64,000 bases of DNA from Atopsyche davidsoni (GCA_022113835.1 JAILWY010000023.1:4712001-4776000), one strand, 5' to 3'; positions 34,436 to 45,575 are shown, numbered from the stretch's first letter. Numbers and translations: made by a program. The notes: generated by a model from the sequence alone, not told the origin.

Positions 34436-36886
34436 ATGGAGTATTACAAAATAAATACCAGTTCCATTAATTATATCAAGGTGGCTGATATAGCCACCCA
34501 GGTATTTTTATATAGAAAACTGAAACTGAAGCAGAGAACAGTAGTTCAAAACTTCTGGTTTGTTCAGCAGTGTTTAAAGTGGAAAGTGATTCCGAAGTTC
34601 GTTCAATTACGTACCAAGTCGAAGTCAGCGTCGTCCAGCATTGCTATCCGACGAGCTAAGGTGACTTGGCTGAAAGAGGAAGCCAAAGAATGGTGCCGCA
34701 AGCGAGACGCCCTTCTACAATATATCAAGGTACTACACTCAGAATTAACCTTTTCTCTTCACCCTGTTGAATTCGATAATTTATATACTAAAATCAACGA
34801 TGAAATTAATAATAGCATTTATTTAAAATATAAAACTCAATGTAAAAAACTTGTTAATTTGAAAGCCACTCAATTGGTTCCAAAGTCGTCTCCCCTTGTA
34901 CCTGAAAAATCAACTGCCCCATTAGAATTTTATAAGAGGACAATTAACTTAAGTAATATCGTATTTGATGTTAAAGAACTTTCTCTTTTAGACAAAGGCT
35001 TTAAATATAGTATACCGCAAAAAGTGTCATCTCGTCAATTAGAATCGTTAGCGGTAGACACAGAAATAGCGTTAACTAAAGCTAAGAATGGCAATTTACT
35101 TAAACATGTCACTGCAAATATCATTAAGAAAGAACTAGAATCAGTAGGTAAATCAGTGTTTTACAAAAATATTGAACTCGACCAGCTTCACAATATTAAA
35201 ACTAAAGTCACGCTTAATAATTTAATTATAACCAAAGCAGATAAAGGCAACTCAGTAGTCGTTCTGAGCAGGCAGGACTATGTGGATAAAGTTTTTGCGT
35301 TTTTAAATCCCTCAGATTTTATTACCCTCAAGAAAGATCCTACTCTTAAATTGGCTAGTAGAGTCCGTAAACTCGTTAATAGCTGCAATGCCATATTTCC
35401 TAAAATCCCCCAAAAATTAGCATTGATCGTCATGAACCCTAAAGCCCCTCTACTTTATGGTCTACCCAAGATTCATAAAGTAAATGTCCCGATCAGACCG
35501 GTTGTCTCTTTTAACCATACTCCAGCATCATTACTATCGAGTAAATTAAATATTTTGTTTAAAGATTTAACTAACTTTAAACCGAAGCATGGTGTCATAA
35601 ACTCATTAGACTTGGTGGATAAAATCAAGGACATACCTCTTCAAACGAACTATAAATTCATTTCATTAGATGTCACTAGCCTTTTTCCCAATATTCCTGT
35701 TAAGGAATCATTGGAAATTGTCCGTAATATTATGGAAAAAAGTAAGCTGGGACCCATTGTAATAGATGAGATGTATCAGTTATTAGAAGCATGTTTAGAC
35801 ACTAACTATTTTAAATTCAATGATACAATTTACCAGCAACTTGAAGGCCTTCCTATTGGAAGTAACCTAAGTCCATTGATAGCAGAATGCTTCATGGATG
35901 CGTTTGAAGAGAAGTTACTAAAATCAAGCTGGGATAAAAATATCATTTACTACTACAGGTATGTAGATGATATCTTGATTTGTTGGAGTGGAACAGAGAG
36001 ACAATTGGACAAATTTGTAAATTTTGCAAATTCTTTACATACGCGGATTAAATTCACACTAGAGAAAGAAGTTGATAAGAGTATAAATTTTTTAGATCTT
36101 TCAATTAAAAATGTAAATAACCGTCACCAATTTAGTGTATATCGTAAGCCGACATTCGCTGATACTACAATACATCATAAATCCATGCACCCCTGGTCAC
36201 ATAAATTAGCAGCATACTATAGCATGGTACACCGGCTAGTTAAATTACCGCTAGAATTAGAAGCATTCAATGAAGAATTAAAAATAATAAAATCAATTGC
36301 AGCAAGTAATGGTTACCCAAATAATATTATTGATAAAATCCTTATTAAAAAATCATATGCAAAAAACTCTATTCAGATATACCCTGTTAGCCGTAGCGAT
36401 GAAGAGAAGCCGTTTAGATGCATTGAATATTTTGGTCAAATCTCACTTGATATTTGCAAACAATTACCAGAATTTAAAATGGCCTTTAAGAATAGAAGCA
36501 ACTTAGGAATACTTTTAAAAAATAGTAAGGACAAAGTTGATGCCTTCCAAAAGAGTGGAGTCTACAAATTAACGTGTGATGACTGCAAAGCTATGTACAT
36601 TGGTCAAACAGGTCGTAGTTTTGCAACAAGATACAAAGAGCATCTGGCTTCTTTTAAAAATAATAAATTAGATTCACAATTTGCAATACATCTTAATGAC
36701 AGTAAACATAAGTTAAATGTTGATAATAAGCCAAGTCTCCTTCATGTTTCCAATAAAGGCTATAGACTTAATATTTTGGAGCAATTAGAAATAATTAAGC
36801 ACCAAAATCTAGAATTCCCTTTGATCAATGAACAACTTAACAACCATAATTCTCCCCTTCTTAATATTTTTAAAAATACAATGTGA
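34436..36886 (+). CDS. Penelope-like reverse transcriptase with GIY-YIG endonuclease (intact)
   Basis: The 816-residue protein copies element RNA into DNA at a cut made by its own endonuclease. The N-terminal part (about 1-320) is basic. RT core motifs: LYGLPKIHK (Y about 341), SLDVTSLFPNIPV (D about 412, first catalytic acid), LEGLPIGSNLSPLIAECF, YRYVDDILI (YVDD 509-512, catalytic pair) and INFLDLSIK. The GIY-YIG domain has GVY at about 708-710 and YIG at about 721, with the following R and H of GRSFATRYKEHL. The length fits canonical Penelope proteins. I chose ATG 34436 because it lies in sequence shared by all copies; an upstream in-frame ATG at 34355 lies in the inverted neighbour. No stop or frameshift is seen, so it is potentially active. 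Confidence 0.93.
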   Translation: MEYYKINTSSINYIKVADIATQVFLYRKLKLKQRTVVQNFWFVQQCLKWKVIPKFVQLRTKSKSASSSIAIRRAKVTWLKEEAKEWCRKRDALLQYIKVLHSELTFSLHPVEFDNLYTKINDEINNSIYLKYKTQCKKLVNLKATQLVPKSSPLVPEKSTAPLEFYKRTINLSNIVFDVKELSLLDKGFKYSIPQKVSSRQLESLAVDTEIALTKAKNGNLLKHVTANIIKKELESVGKSVFYKNIELDQLHNIKTKVTLNNLIITKADKGNSVVVLSRQDYVDKVFAFLNPSDFITLKKDPTLKLASRVRKLVNSCNAIFPKIPQKLALIVMNPKAPLLYGLPKIHKVNVPIRPVVSFNHTPASLLSSKLNILFKDLTNFKPKHGVINSLDLVDKIKDIPLQTNYKFISLDVTSLFPNIPVKESLEIVRNIMEKSKLGPIVIDEMYQLLEACLDTNYFKFNDTIYQQLEGLPIGSNLSPLIAECFMDAFEEKLLKSSWDKNIIYYYRYVDDILICWSGTERQLDKFVNFANSLHTRIKFTLEKEVDKSINFLDLSIKNVNNRHQFSVYRKPTFADTTIHHKSMHPWSHKLAAYYSMVHRLVKLPLELEAFNEELKIIKSIAASNGYPNNIIDKILIKKSYAKNSIQIYPVSRSDEEKPFRCIEYFGQISLDICKQLPEFKMAFKNRSNLGILLKNSKDKVDAFQKSGVYKLTCDDCKAMYIGQTGRSFATRYKEHLASFKNNKLDSQFAIHLNDSKHKLNVDNKPSLLHVSNKGYRLNILEQLEIIKHQNLEFPLINEQLNNHNSPLLNIFKNTM

Positions 36887-37110
36887 TTCTGCTTCCAAAC
36901 TAATTGCTTTCAGGTGGCGGCCAGGACAGCCAGGAATCATCATAAAATAGTTTATTTAAGTACTTAGTATTAAAATTATTGCTGTTAATGTCATTTTAAT
37001 GGGGTTTCACAGCACCCAATAGAAGCAATTTTTTTCCACATAAATTTGTAATATCTATGACTCATGTAATTTTGTTGATTTTGTTATGTATAAACTCGTG
37101 TTTTCTATAT

Positions 37111-37160
37111 AGAATCAGTCTTGAAGATGCCGTGTTCGGCGAAAGAGCTCTCGCTATAAG
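37111..37160 (+). ncRNA. Hammerhead-ribozyme-like motif in the Penelope terminal repeat
   Basis: Penelope-like elements are known to carry hammerhead motifs in their pseudo-LTRs. Here CTTGAAGA (37120-37127) stands where CCTGANGA is expected. It is followed by a perfect 4-bp stem II (GCCG-TGTT-CGGC, 37129-37140), GAAA (37141-37144), a palindromic short stem III (AGAGCTCT, 37144-37151) and C at 37152 as the candidate cleavage base. Stem I can form from TATAG before and CTATA after. Core position C3 reads T, which should reduce or abolish cleavage. The same motif lies on the minus strand at about 30637-30680, 33412-33455 and 45769-45812. Confidence 0.6.
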
Positions 37161-37206
37161 CAAAATAAACGTAGTCTCCAAAACCATTTGGTTTTATTTT
37201 ATTGTT

Positions 37207-37218
37207 ATACTTTAAATT
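37207..37218 (+). repeat. Target-site duplication, right
   Basis: ATACTTTAAATT, the same 12 bases as 30533-30544, directly follows the plus-strand end TTATTTTATTGTT of Penelope copy 3. After it the sequence is ordinary AT-rich DNA. Confidence 0.8.
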
Positions 37219-40200
37219 CATTATAAAAATATTTCTTTTAGATTTTATATGTTAATTTTTAGAATTTAAATTAAAAACTAAACATATAGGCAACACACAG
37301 CACTAAAATAATTGTATTTAAATTTATTTATTTTGATCTTACTTTCATTGGAAAACTGATTATATATGCATATACATTAGCAGAAAAAAATGAATAAGTG
37401 AGTAATTACGAATGTTAGAAAACTGGACACCAATATTTCAGTTGACGTCCAATAGAATTTGAAAATTCATATGCTTTAATTAGACAACAGATCCGTGGTC
37501 TCACCATATAAAGCTGCTTGTTCTCACAGCAGACGATCGCCCGAGGGAATCTTTACAGTCTTAGAGTTTTCATTTTCCTGAAATCTGGAGTGTAATGTGT
37601 GTACGAAAAGGCTGGGCGCGTCCCGACATCCGGACGAGGCAATTCCCGGGCGATTTAAACAACGTAGCAACATAAAAAAACTTGTTGAGCTTTAAAATAT
37701 TTCAAGAAAAAACATGGGAGATTAGTTTGGGTTTTAAGTACCGTATTTAAATATATTACGCAGTTAGCACCCTTGTGTGCAAAGTTTACAATTTGGATTT
37801 TTGCTTACTCTGTCCAATAAAAAATGAGATATTTTTTTACCACAGTAAGGCTACTTTAAATATATTTTACTCGACATTATCATATAGTTACAGATGATAT
37901 GTAATAAAACAGGTAATCATCGTTTATCGGAGAAAACCAACAAATTTTCCAGGCGGGGAGTGTGAAGTTGATGCTAGTTACTCAATGGTTATATTCATAT
38001 AAAACCAAAACAGTTTTCTTTCATAGCATTATTTATTATCAAAACTTAGAGTTATATGTTATTGATATATATGACATCTATGAGTTATTACTTTGAATAT
38101 AATTCAGCAAAGTATTGAAGAGTCGAAGAAACACACAGCTAATGAAGCTATTTTATGTGAAGCAATAAAATAAACTTGATTTTTAATGAGTATATATGGA
38201 AATTCAAAGAACTTATTTGCAAGGAGTCAAGCGAGGATCTTTGATTGTCTTTCTAGAATTAAAAATAAAAAGAAGCATCAAAAGTTGTGTTTGAGTAATC
38301 GAGTTTGAGTTTGCAGCATAAAAACTGTCTTTAAAAAAATTGTATTTTAAACAGCTAACAAAAGTTTTTGATTAAAAATACTTTCAGTTTATTTAACAAT
38401 CAAAAGTAGCTGCTTCTGAAATGTAGCATAAACGAATGTAGCGGTAGTCGCGCTTATCATCAAGCCCAATAATTGTCTCTGACTTATATGACAGCTGCCC
38501 GAATAGCATTGCAGAGCTTATCTTACGCAGCATTTTAAATTAACTTTACCAGACTGACACTTTGACGTTTCGCTTCAGGCAAAAAGTAAACATTGATACC
38601 AAAGCGTTTTCTGAGAATTTTAATTCGCATTTTGTATGTCTAAGAAGCTTTGGAGCCAATTTCATTACGGCAATTATATCAGTACCATTACAATGTTTAG
38701 AATTTTCACAAATCTCTCAGGTTTAATTGATATGTCAAGTCAGCTACGTACAGAAATCTTTCGTCATTATCTTGTGTTTTACGACAAGCTTAATTATAAA
38801 TTCAAAGTGAAAACTTTTTGTTTTCATTACAAAGTGCCTATAGTTTTTCTAAGTATTTAAAGCTTTTACATACCAGACGCGGAGTAAAATGATATTAGCA
38901 TACTTAATATTATGGAGATTAGTTGGAAACTTTATTGAAAAAAATATTTTCTAACAGTTCTGAATAAACTACTTCAAAATCATATTAATTTAAAATAAAG
39001 TGAAATTGTTAAAAAAAAACTATTAGCTGATATTATTCTGTATAAAGTTATAAACCATTAAATAACTTTATTTTAATCTATTTGCTCTTATAGAAATGTT
39101 ATCACTTGTACATCCAGGGAAAATATTTCCAGACATCATAATTTATGTTTTGTTACAATCAAAATATCAAATAAACTTTTTCTGCTGGCATACCCATAAA
39201 AACTGTTTTTGATGGCGGAAATTTGTAGTGTTTAATTTATTTTAATAAATTCGTTTGACTTAAACATTTCTAAGTTTATTATATTGTATAAAACTATTTG
39301 ACCCATCTCATCATTGAAAGAAACTATGTTATTCGAAATATTTTGATATCCATATATGGGTTTATTTTTGAACGTGGTTATTTTTTACTATTAGAACTAA
39401 ATTGAAACGTAACAAATGTGTGTACATTATGAAAAAATTCCAAGTAAAATTAAGTTAGTTGTGGGCTCAGTACATAAAGTGCAGTGGCTCCGAGAATCTT
39501 TGAAAGTCCCTCAGTATTTCAGGGACTGTGCTCTTAGTCATAAAGATATTATTTAATTTCAACCCTCCTTTGTCAGGTTTGCGACAAAAGACTAAAGAGC
39601 TCTCGGTAGGACGAACCTTTTAAATGGCAAGGACGCAGGCCTTGAAGTGCAGTGTGAGGACAGACGAAAAATATAACGTAGCAAAAACTATGTAACTATG
39701 TTATACTCTGTGTTAAAACATAAAACTTATTTGGATTATTTTATTTCAAAGGTTTTTGCAGGATTAAAATAAAAAAAATATACTTAAATGATGTTAAAAA
39801 GTTAGATGTTAAATTCATCAATCTAAAGATATTTAATCATAAGTAAAATCATGGTTTAAAAGAATACGAAAAGCATTTTATAATTTACTGAGCATAACGA
39901 TCAATAATAGAATGAATAAGACGAAATTGTTGATTTCGTATTGTTATTTAAATTTTTACATCAAGCACACGTTTAGTTACGAATACATATCTATGGGAAA
40001 AGGGTCATAGCTTTTTACCCTCTCATAAGTTTTTCCATCTTGATTATCCTTTGTGATCTTTAGTATCACATAAAACTAGGTAAGAATAAAGCCAGCGCCT
40101 AACCATCTTGCAGCTAGTTTCCAATTCAGCGCATTAATATTCCAGCAACAATGGGGCCGGCGGAGGCTCGACTGGAAAGGTTGTTGAAACAAAAGGTGTG

Positions 40201-41514
40201 TTTTATGCGAAACTCCTCGTGTGTTTGTCCCGGGGCGGTGCGCTAATGAAACGTCAAGCCTTACCTGCAAAATTAACCATCCCGCGAAGCCGCGGGGGGA
40301 GGCGGCGTCGAGATAGTTTGGGAACTGCTGCGAGAGTGCAGGTTTTCAAACGTGTTAAATAATGTTAAAATACATACTTTTATAAATATAAAATTGATAA
40401 ATTACTATCAATTTGGTCACCTATCTGATCATTTTACTTTTTCAAGAATATTGTTAAACAAATTATGTTATGAAGCTAAAAAAAATTCAAGTATAACTAA
40501 TTAAGATATTATACATTTTTGGTAAACAATGAATATCATGGCTAAAGAAATATATAAATAGTAATATAATCGGTATATAATGAAAATTTTCTTTGCTATT
40601 GAAAAATACAACGCAGGTATCTGATTTTTTTTTGAGGGTTTATTGAGGTTTTCGAGGGTTCGCTTGTTGTTTCAAGGAAATTGCATATCCGTCGATTTTT
40701 TCTTCTATTTCACCCTTCTCGAGAGACGGATTTTATATTAAAGTATTTTTTTTGTTTGTAGCTTGTTTTTTTTAGGTTTAAATAATTTATTAGATTTCAA
40801 AAATAAAAAAAAACAGTAAAAAGGTCAACCCATTAACATAAAAATAGTATATATTTGAAATAAACAAAGTTTTTGAAAATTCAGGTGTAAAAAAAATATA
40901 AGCAAAACTTAAATAAAGCGAAATATATTTAAAAAGGTCTTGTATTTGAGTTTTAATATAATTTATAAATGCACGCGAAAAATGAGGATTGAAATTTTTT
41001 ATAAAGTGTTATCTTTTTATCTGAAAGTGAATTTCTTCGCCAAAGAAAAAATAAAGCAGACATCTCACAGTGAATGTTGCCAGTGATGCCTGCAACCAAG
41101 AGCAGAGTGATAATTTCCTTTCTTTATTAAAGAGATACGGAGTGTTCATCTTGAAGATTTTTAATGAAAAATTATGAAAAGTATAGCGACTTTGCAAACT
41201 CGTTACGAATTCAAGACATGGGTGGAGTCGGAAATAATTATTCTCGAAGGGATTTTTGTGGCACACAAACCAAAAAATTCTTTGCTACGAGTGCTCGCAT
41301 TTCCCGCATGCTTAATTTCGGGATCGTGAGCACGTTTTCGAGAAAATACAATTTTTGCTAATTATTCCACGGCGGAGGACCTTTCGATCCGAATTTTCCT
41401 GCTAATGAAAAACGGTCAAGTTTTTACGGATGAAAGATGTTGGCCCATTCTATTAACCGTATTATATTTTTTTAATTCTCCTTGCTAATCAAAACAAATA
41501 CAAATATATACTAT
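37219..41514. other. AT-rich DNA with several GC-richer islands, no gene
   Basis: No coding sequence is recognised. GC-richer islands stand out at 37490-37660 (GGGCGCGTCCCGACATCCGG), 38430-38590, 39460-39680, 40080-40350 (with CGCGAAGCCGCGGGGGGAGG) and 41030-41450. They are 100-300 bp long, separated by strongly AT-rich DNA and without long frames. This pattern fits conserved non-coding or regulatory elements, but comparison with a related genome is the only way to know. Confidence 0.4.
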
Positions 41515-41800
41515 ATATATAGGGTGTCCCAAAATTAACGCAAGATTTGAATTTGTCGCCATTTTTGCAGTAAAGTTTTGGGAACACTTAAAAAAAACAA
41601 TTTGATAGCTAATAGTATAAGGTTAGTAAAAATGGAGTGTTACACGATAGAACAACGTTTCTTCATTATTGAATAATATTTAAAAAATAATGAAAGCTTA
41701 GCAGCCGCAGTTCGAAAATTTCATACAAAATATGGTCAGAATAGTTTTGCTTGTAAAAAAACGTGTTGTTCCCAAAACTTTATATATATATATATATATA
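41515..41800 (+). mobile_element. Tc1/mariner-like element fragment (DUF4817-type N-terminus)
   Basis: It starts at TATATAGGGTGTCCCAAAAT, a terminus common among insect DNA transposons. From 41632 it can be read as MECYTIEQRFFIIE, stop, YLKNNESLAAAVRKFHTKYG. This resembles the helix-turn-helix N-terminal domain annotated as DUF4817 in arthropod Tc1/mariner-like transposases. A stop interrupts it and the catalytic domain is absent. TAAAGTTTTGGGAAC at 41573 has its complement GTTCCCAAAACTTTA at 41768, so the relic may be an internally deleted copy with subterminal inverted repeats. A TA microsatellite cuts the right side. Confidence 0.65.
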
Positions 41801-41806
41801 TATATA
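41780..41806. repeat. (TA)n microsatellite
   Basis: About 13 TA units at the right edge of the Tc1/mariner-like fragment. Confidence 0.95.
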
Positions 41807-41908
41807 AGACAATATATATTGATGACTGATGGCGCCCCCTATGGAACTTTACGACTATTTTATCGACTGCCTATTGTTTTACCGATCAATCAAATGAAGA
41901 AAATATAT

Positions 41909-41914
<6 letters not shown>

Positions 41915-41960
<46 letters not shown>
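41915..41960. repeat. (TA)n microsatellite
   Basis: About 23 TA units with an imperfect left shoulder (TATTATATACATATA). Confidence 0.95.
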
Positions 41961-41963
<3 letters not shown>

Positions 41964-42103
41964 CAATATACCAATACCGATTGTTTTCATTATATTAATT
42001 GCTTATTGTAAGGTCAATGATGTATGTTATAGAAAAAGGTTTTTTCGTAGTCGTTTTTACTATTACTTCATGTATTTTCAAATTAATCAAAGTTAGATTG
42101 TAA

Positions 42104-42107
<4 letters not shown>

Positions 42108-42195
<88 letters not shown>
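42108..42195. repeat. (TA)n microsatellite
   Basis: About 44 uninterrupted TA units, the longest in the window. Together with the two preceding tracts it forms a cluster that could extrude as cruciforms and is likely to be collapsed or mis-sized in assemblies. Confidence 0.97.
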
Positions 42196-42197
<2 letters not shown>

Positions 42198-45128
42198 CCA
42201 AATGATTAATGAACAAGTCTCTAATGAGTAATAAAGGCGACACTTCTCAAATTTCTAATAAAACCCAGACTCAGGTTGTGATTTTATTATTAAAGATACG
42301 AAAAGAACAATCCTTTTCGTCCCCGTGCACGACATTAAGCTTTCAGAGGGATGAAGACTCCAGGCTGTCCGTGTACTCATTATCCCCTATCTACAGACTT
42401 CAGCTGCCGACACGGAGAAAGATTATCACAGGATATTTCGCGTTGTTATCGCAAAGTTATTAAAAACTTATTGTGGTACATAATAATTTAATATTATTTT
42501 AATAATACCCTATTTATTTGAAAACTTATTTGTTTGCAGTTTATTTTTCATCCTAAGCATCAGAACGTATAAGCTCAGCAAAAAAAAAATGCGTCTAAAA
42601 CGTTTAATATTTAAACACTTAAATGAATTTTTATTTTAATTATAAAAACTATTTGTTTACTAATAATGAGCTTATCATTAAAATATCGATAAATAACATA
42701 AAAAAAATATTTTAGGACAATTGCTAGTATTGCTCGTTTTGCCTTAGTGATTAAATTGATCGGTTCGTTTGATTCATTACACGAGTCACTTCACCTGAAA
42801 GCCTCTTAAGTGCTTTGATACCACAGTGCAGCCATAATTGCTCTTCCGGAAGCGATAAGATCCGCAAAAGTCGGTTTGTGATTGAGTTTGCGGCTAATTG
42901 GCAACATCCGACAGAAGGGGAATTAATTTGCGGCTGTGGTATTAAACTGCTTCACTCTATTCTGAGGTCTATGAATGGTAAAATGAAATCTATATCTTTG
43001 AATAACTATGGAATTAAATCGTGAATTCCCCAACAATGAATACAACACTGACATTGTAAGTGTTATTTTTAGAAAAATATATGTTTATAATGTGGGTATA
43101 TTTGGTATTTTCTAAAGTGATTATAATGTTCTGTGTATGCTCACTCAACACACGCAAAGCTTCTGTAAACTCACATTTTGTATAACATGAAAAAAAATTG
43201 TGTTAATAATTTGATATGTTAATAATTAATCAAACATATTCAACATGTTTCATGATTTGAAATGTAATAAAATAAAAATTAATAAGAGGTGAGTTGGTAT
43301 TTTTTAACATGTCATATTCGCAAAAGTTTCTAAGCTATATCTCTTTTTGAGCATTGTAAATACTATTTTGTAATATTGATTGGTTTTCCGTTTTGAATAT
43401 TTTTGCTGGTATCATTAGCATTTCTGGTGGAAGTAAAAATATATTAATTAATTTCGTTAGGATACTGAATTGGTGCGTTAGAAAACTAAACAATGCTTTT
43501 AAACACACAATTCTCGAAATTGTAAAAAAGAAATGAGCATTCAAAGAGGAAAACATGCCATGAAGTTGAAAAATCTCTTTATTAATTAACTAATTTGTTG
43601 TTTGTGTACACATTCTTACAAATGAAACATCTGTTAGTATGAAATTAACTAAATATAATAAATCCAAGATTTATCTAAAAAAATCCAATTTTGTTTAATT
43701 GTTGCTAAAAGTTGTTCGATTATCAGCATTTTATAATTAAAAAGCGCGCAGTTTTTTTAATTTAAAAAAATACAATATTTTTTTAAAACAAAGTTTACGT
43801 TTGAAGTATTTTAATTAATCTAAAAAGAAGCTGTCAAAGTTGGCGCACTAATTACCATAAACTCAAAATATAAAATATTATATTAATAAAACATTTCGTA
43901 ATTCAACCAAAAGTTCATTATAAAAAGTTACATATTTAATGATTGCGGTCGTTTTAATCACCTGATACAGCTTCAAAGATTTTATGTTGAATTTGAGTTA
44001 TTGTAAATTAAAATAAGCAATTGTTAAAAGCAATGATTTTAGAAAAACAATTTGGTATTCCAGATATTATTTCTTATGGGTAATGGAGAGAAGAATAACA
44101 AAACGATGAATGCTCAGAAAGTGGCTCTATTGTCTCCCCTCGGTTAGAAACTGGACTCATCTTGGAGCAACGAATCTTTTTCTTTTGCAAAAATAATGAG
44201 AAACATATGATGAATACGTGTGTTTTAAGATGGGTATAATACAAATCAATAAAAGTTAAGCTTTTACCAAACATATGTTTTGTGCAAGTAGGTCTACATT
44301 TTATTGCATTATTTATGGTCAGCTTTGAAATAAATTTATTTTGAGTTAATAAAATACAGATTATAATTAACACAGAGCATTAAAATTATTACAATTTTTT
44401 TTGGATAATATTTTTATACTTTTCATCTCGTAATAGGACACTTAATGCCACTTTATTTACTATGAATGGTTAAATAAAAAAGGTTTTCATAATGTATACT
44501 AAATATATATATTTTTAAATTTCCTTTATTTTTACTATAAACACATTATAATCGCCAACCAATTTAACTGTTTCAGTAATTTGTTAATATGGTCTATATT
44601 CAAAAATAAATATCAAAAGCAAAACAAAAAAATTTGTTTTTAAAATTCTTAAAATAATCTGAGGTATCATATGCTAAATGTATGGTTTAATTAGTAGTTT
44701 TACCTGTAATTAATGTACTTATAAGTCGGCCAGCAGACAGTGTTGGCTAGACACTCTGTAGTTTGAAGTCACTTGTTTATATTAAAACTTTAACTTTTAC
44801 CTTTGCAAACAACAAATATTATTGTGTAGGCTTTAATACTACATAAACCAAAACATTTTATTTACATAAAGTACTAAATATAGTATGCTCATTTGTACAG
44901 CGTAAGATAGAATTATTACAAACCACAGTCTCGGAGAATTTAATACCTTTCTTCTGAAGGAGAGATTTATTTGTTTAAAGGTAGCTACACGGAGACGGTG
45001 TTTTTTTATTTTCCTATATAAGCCATCCCCCGTATGTGAAATAAAAAATATTGGATAATAATAGTATTTAATATTTGGCATAAGAATTATCCATAATTTG
45101 ATAAGTATATATAGATAATTACTTAACT
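42196..45128. other. AT-rich DNA with few islands
   Basis: No gene is recognised. GC-richer islands lie at 42210-42460, 42720-43020 (containing the dispersed block listed separately), 44090-44175 and 44720-44770. The rest is AT-rich without long frames. Confidence 0.4.
42846..42950 (+). repeat. Dispersed conserved block, copy b
   Basis: GATAAGATCCGCAAAAGTCG, TGATTGAGTTTGC, then CTAATTGGCAACATCCGACAG and GAATTAATTTGCGG-TG, match 27014-27110 in order and orientation with substitutions. The homologous stretch is about 90-100 bp. Confidence 0.7.
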
Positions 45129-45575
45129 TGACTTTCACATAGCTTTAACCAACGCAAAAATCACAGATAAACTTTCACATAGCTTTCATCTCACTTTTAC
45201 GACTGCAAAAATATCAAATAGACTTTCACATAGGTTTCACCATACTTTTACCAACGCAAAAATCTCAGATAGACTTTCACATAGCTTTCACTTCACTTTT
45301 ACTACCGCAAAAATATTAAATAGACTTTCACATAGGTTTCACCTTACTTTTACCAACGCAAAAATCTCAGATAGACTTTCACATAGCTTTCACTTCACTT
45401 TTACTACCGCAAAAATATCAAATAGACTTTCACATAGGTTTCACCTTACTTTTACCAACGCAAAAATCTCAGATATACTTTCACATAGGTTTCACCTCAC
45501 TTTTACTACCGCAAAAATATCAGATAGACTTTCACATTGCTTTCATTTCACATGTACTACTGCAAAAATATCAGA
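45129..45575 (+). repeat. 51-bp minisatellite, alternating two monomer types
   Basis: ACTTTCACATAG recurs at 45171, 45222, 45273, 45324, 45375, 45426, 45477 and 45528, almost exactly every 51 bp, with a shorter first unit at 45131. Monomers alternate between one with CCAACGCAAAAATCTCAGAT and one with CTACCGCAAAAATAT-AAAT, so the higher-order period is 102 bp. The outer units are the most diverged, as expected for an array homogenised at its centre. Confidence 0.93.

Larger units (their letters stand above)
30545..37207. mobile_element. Composite Penelope-like retroelement insertion (three copies)
   Basis: Three copies lie end to end. Copy 1 (minus) is nearly full length, about 30545-33361. 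Copy 2 (minus) is a 5-prime-truncated tandem partner, about 33362-34378. Copy 3 (plus) is full length, about 34379-37207. A terminal block containing ACGTAGTCTCCAAAACCATT and TTGGTTTTATTTTATTGTTA stands at each element junction, as in the pseudo-LTRs typical of the family. At the extreme left the minus-strand 3-prime end runs on into about 40 bp of the 5-prime end of a further tandem unit (ending CCAGTTCCATTAATT). The copies look nearly identical. One 12-bp target duplication bounds the set, so it probably entered as a unit. Confidence 0.9.
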
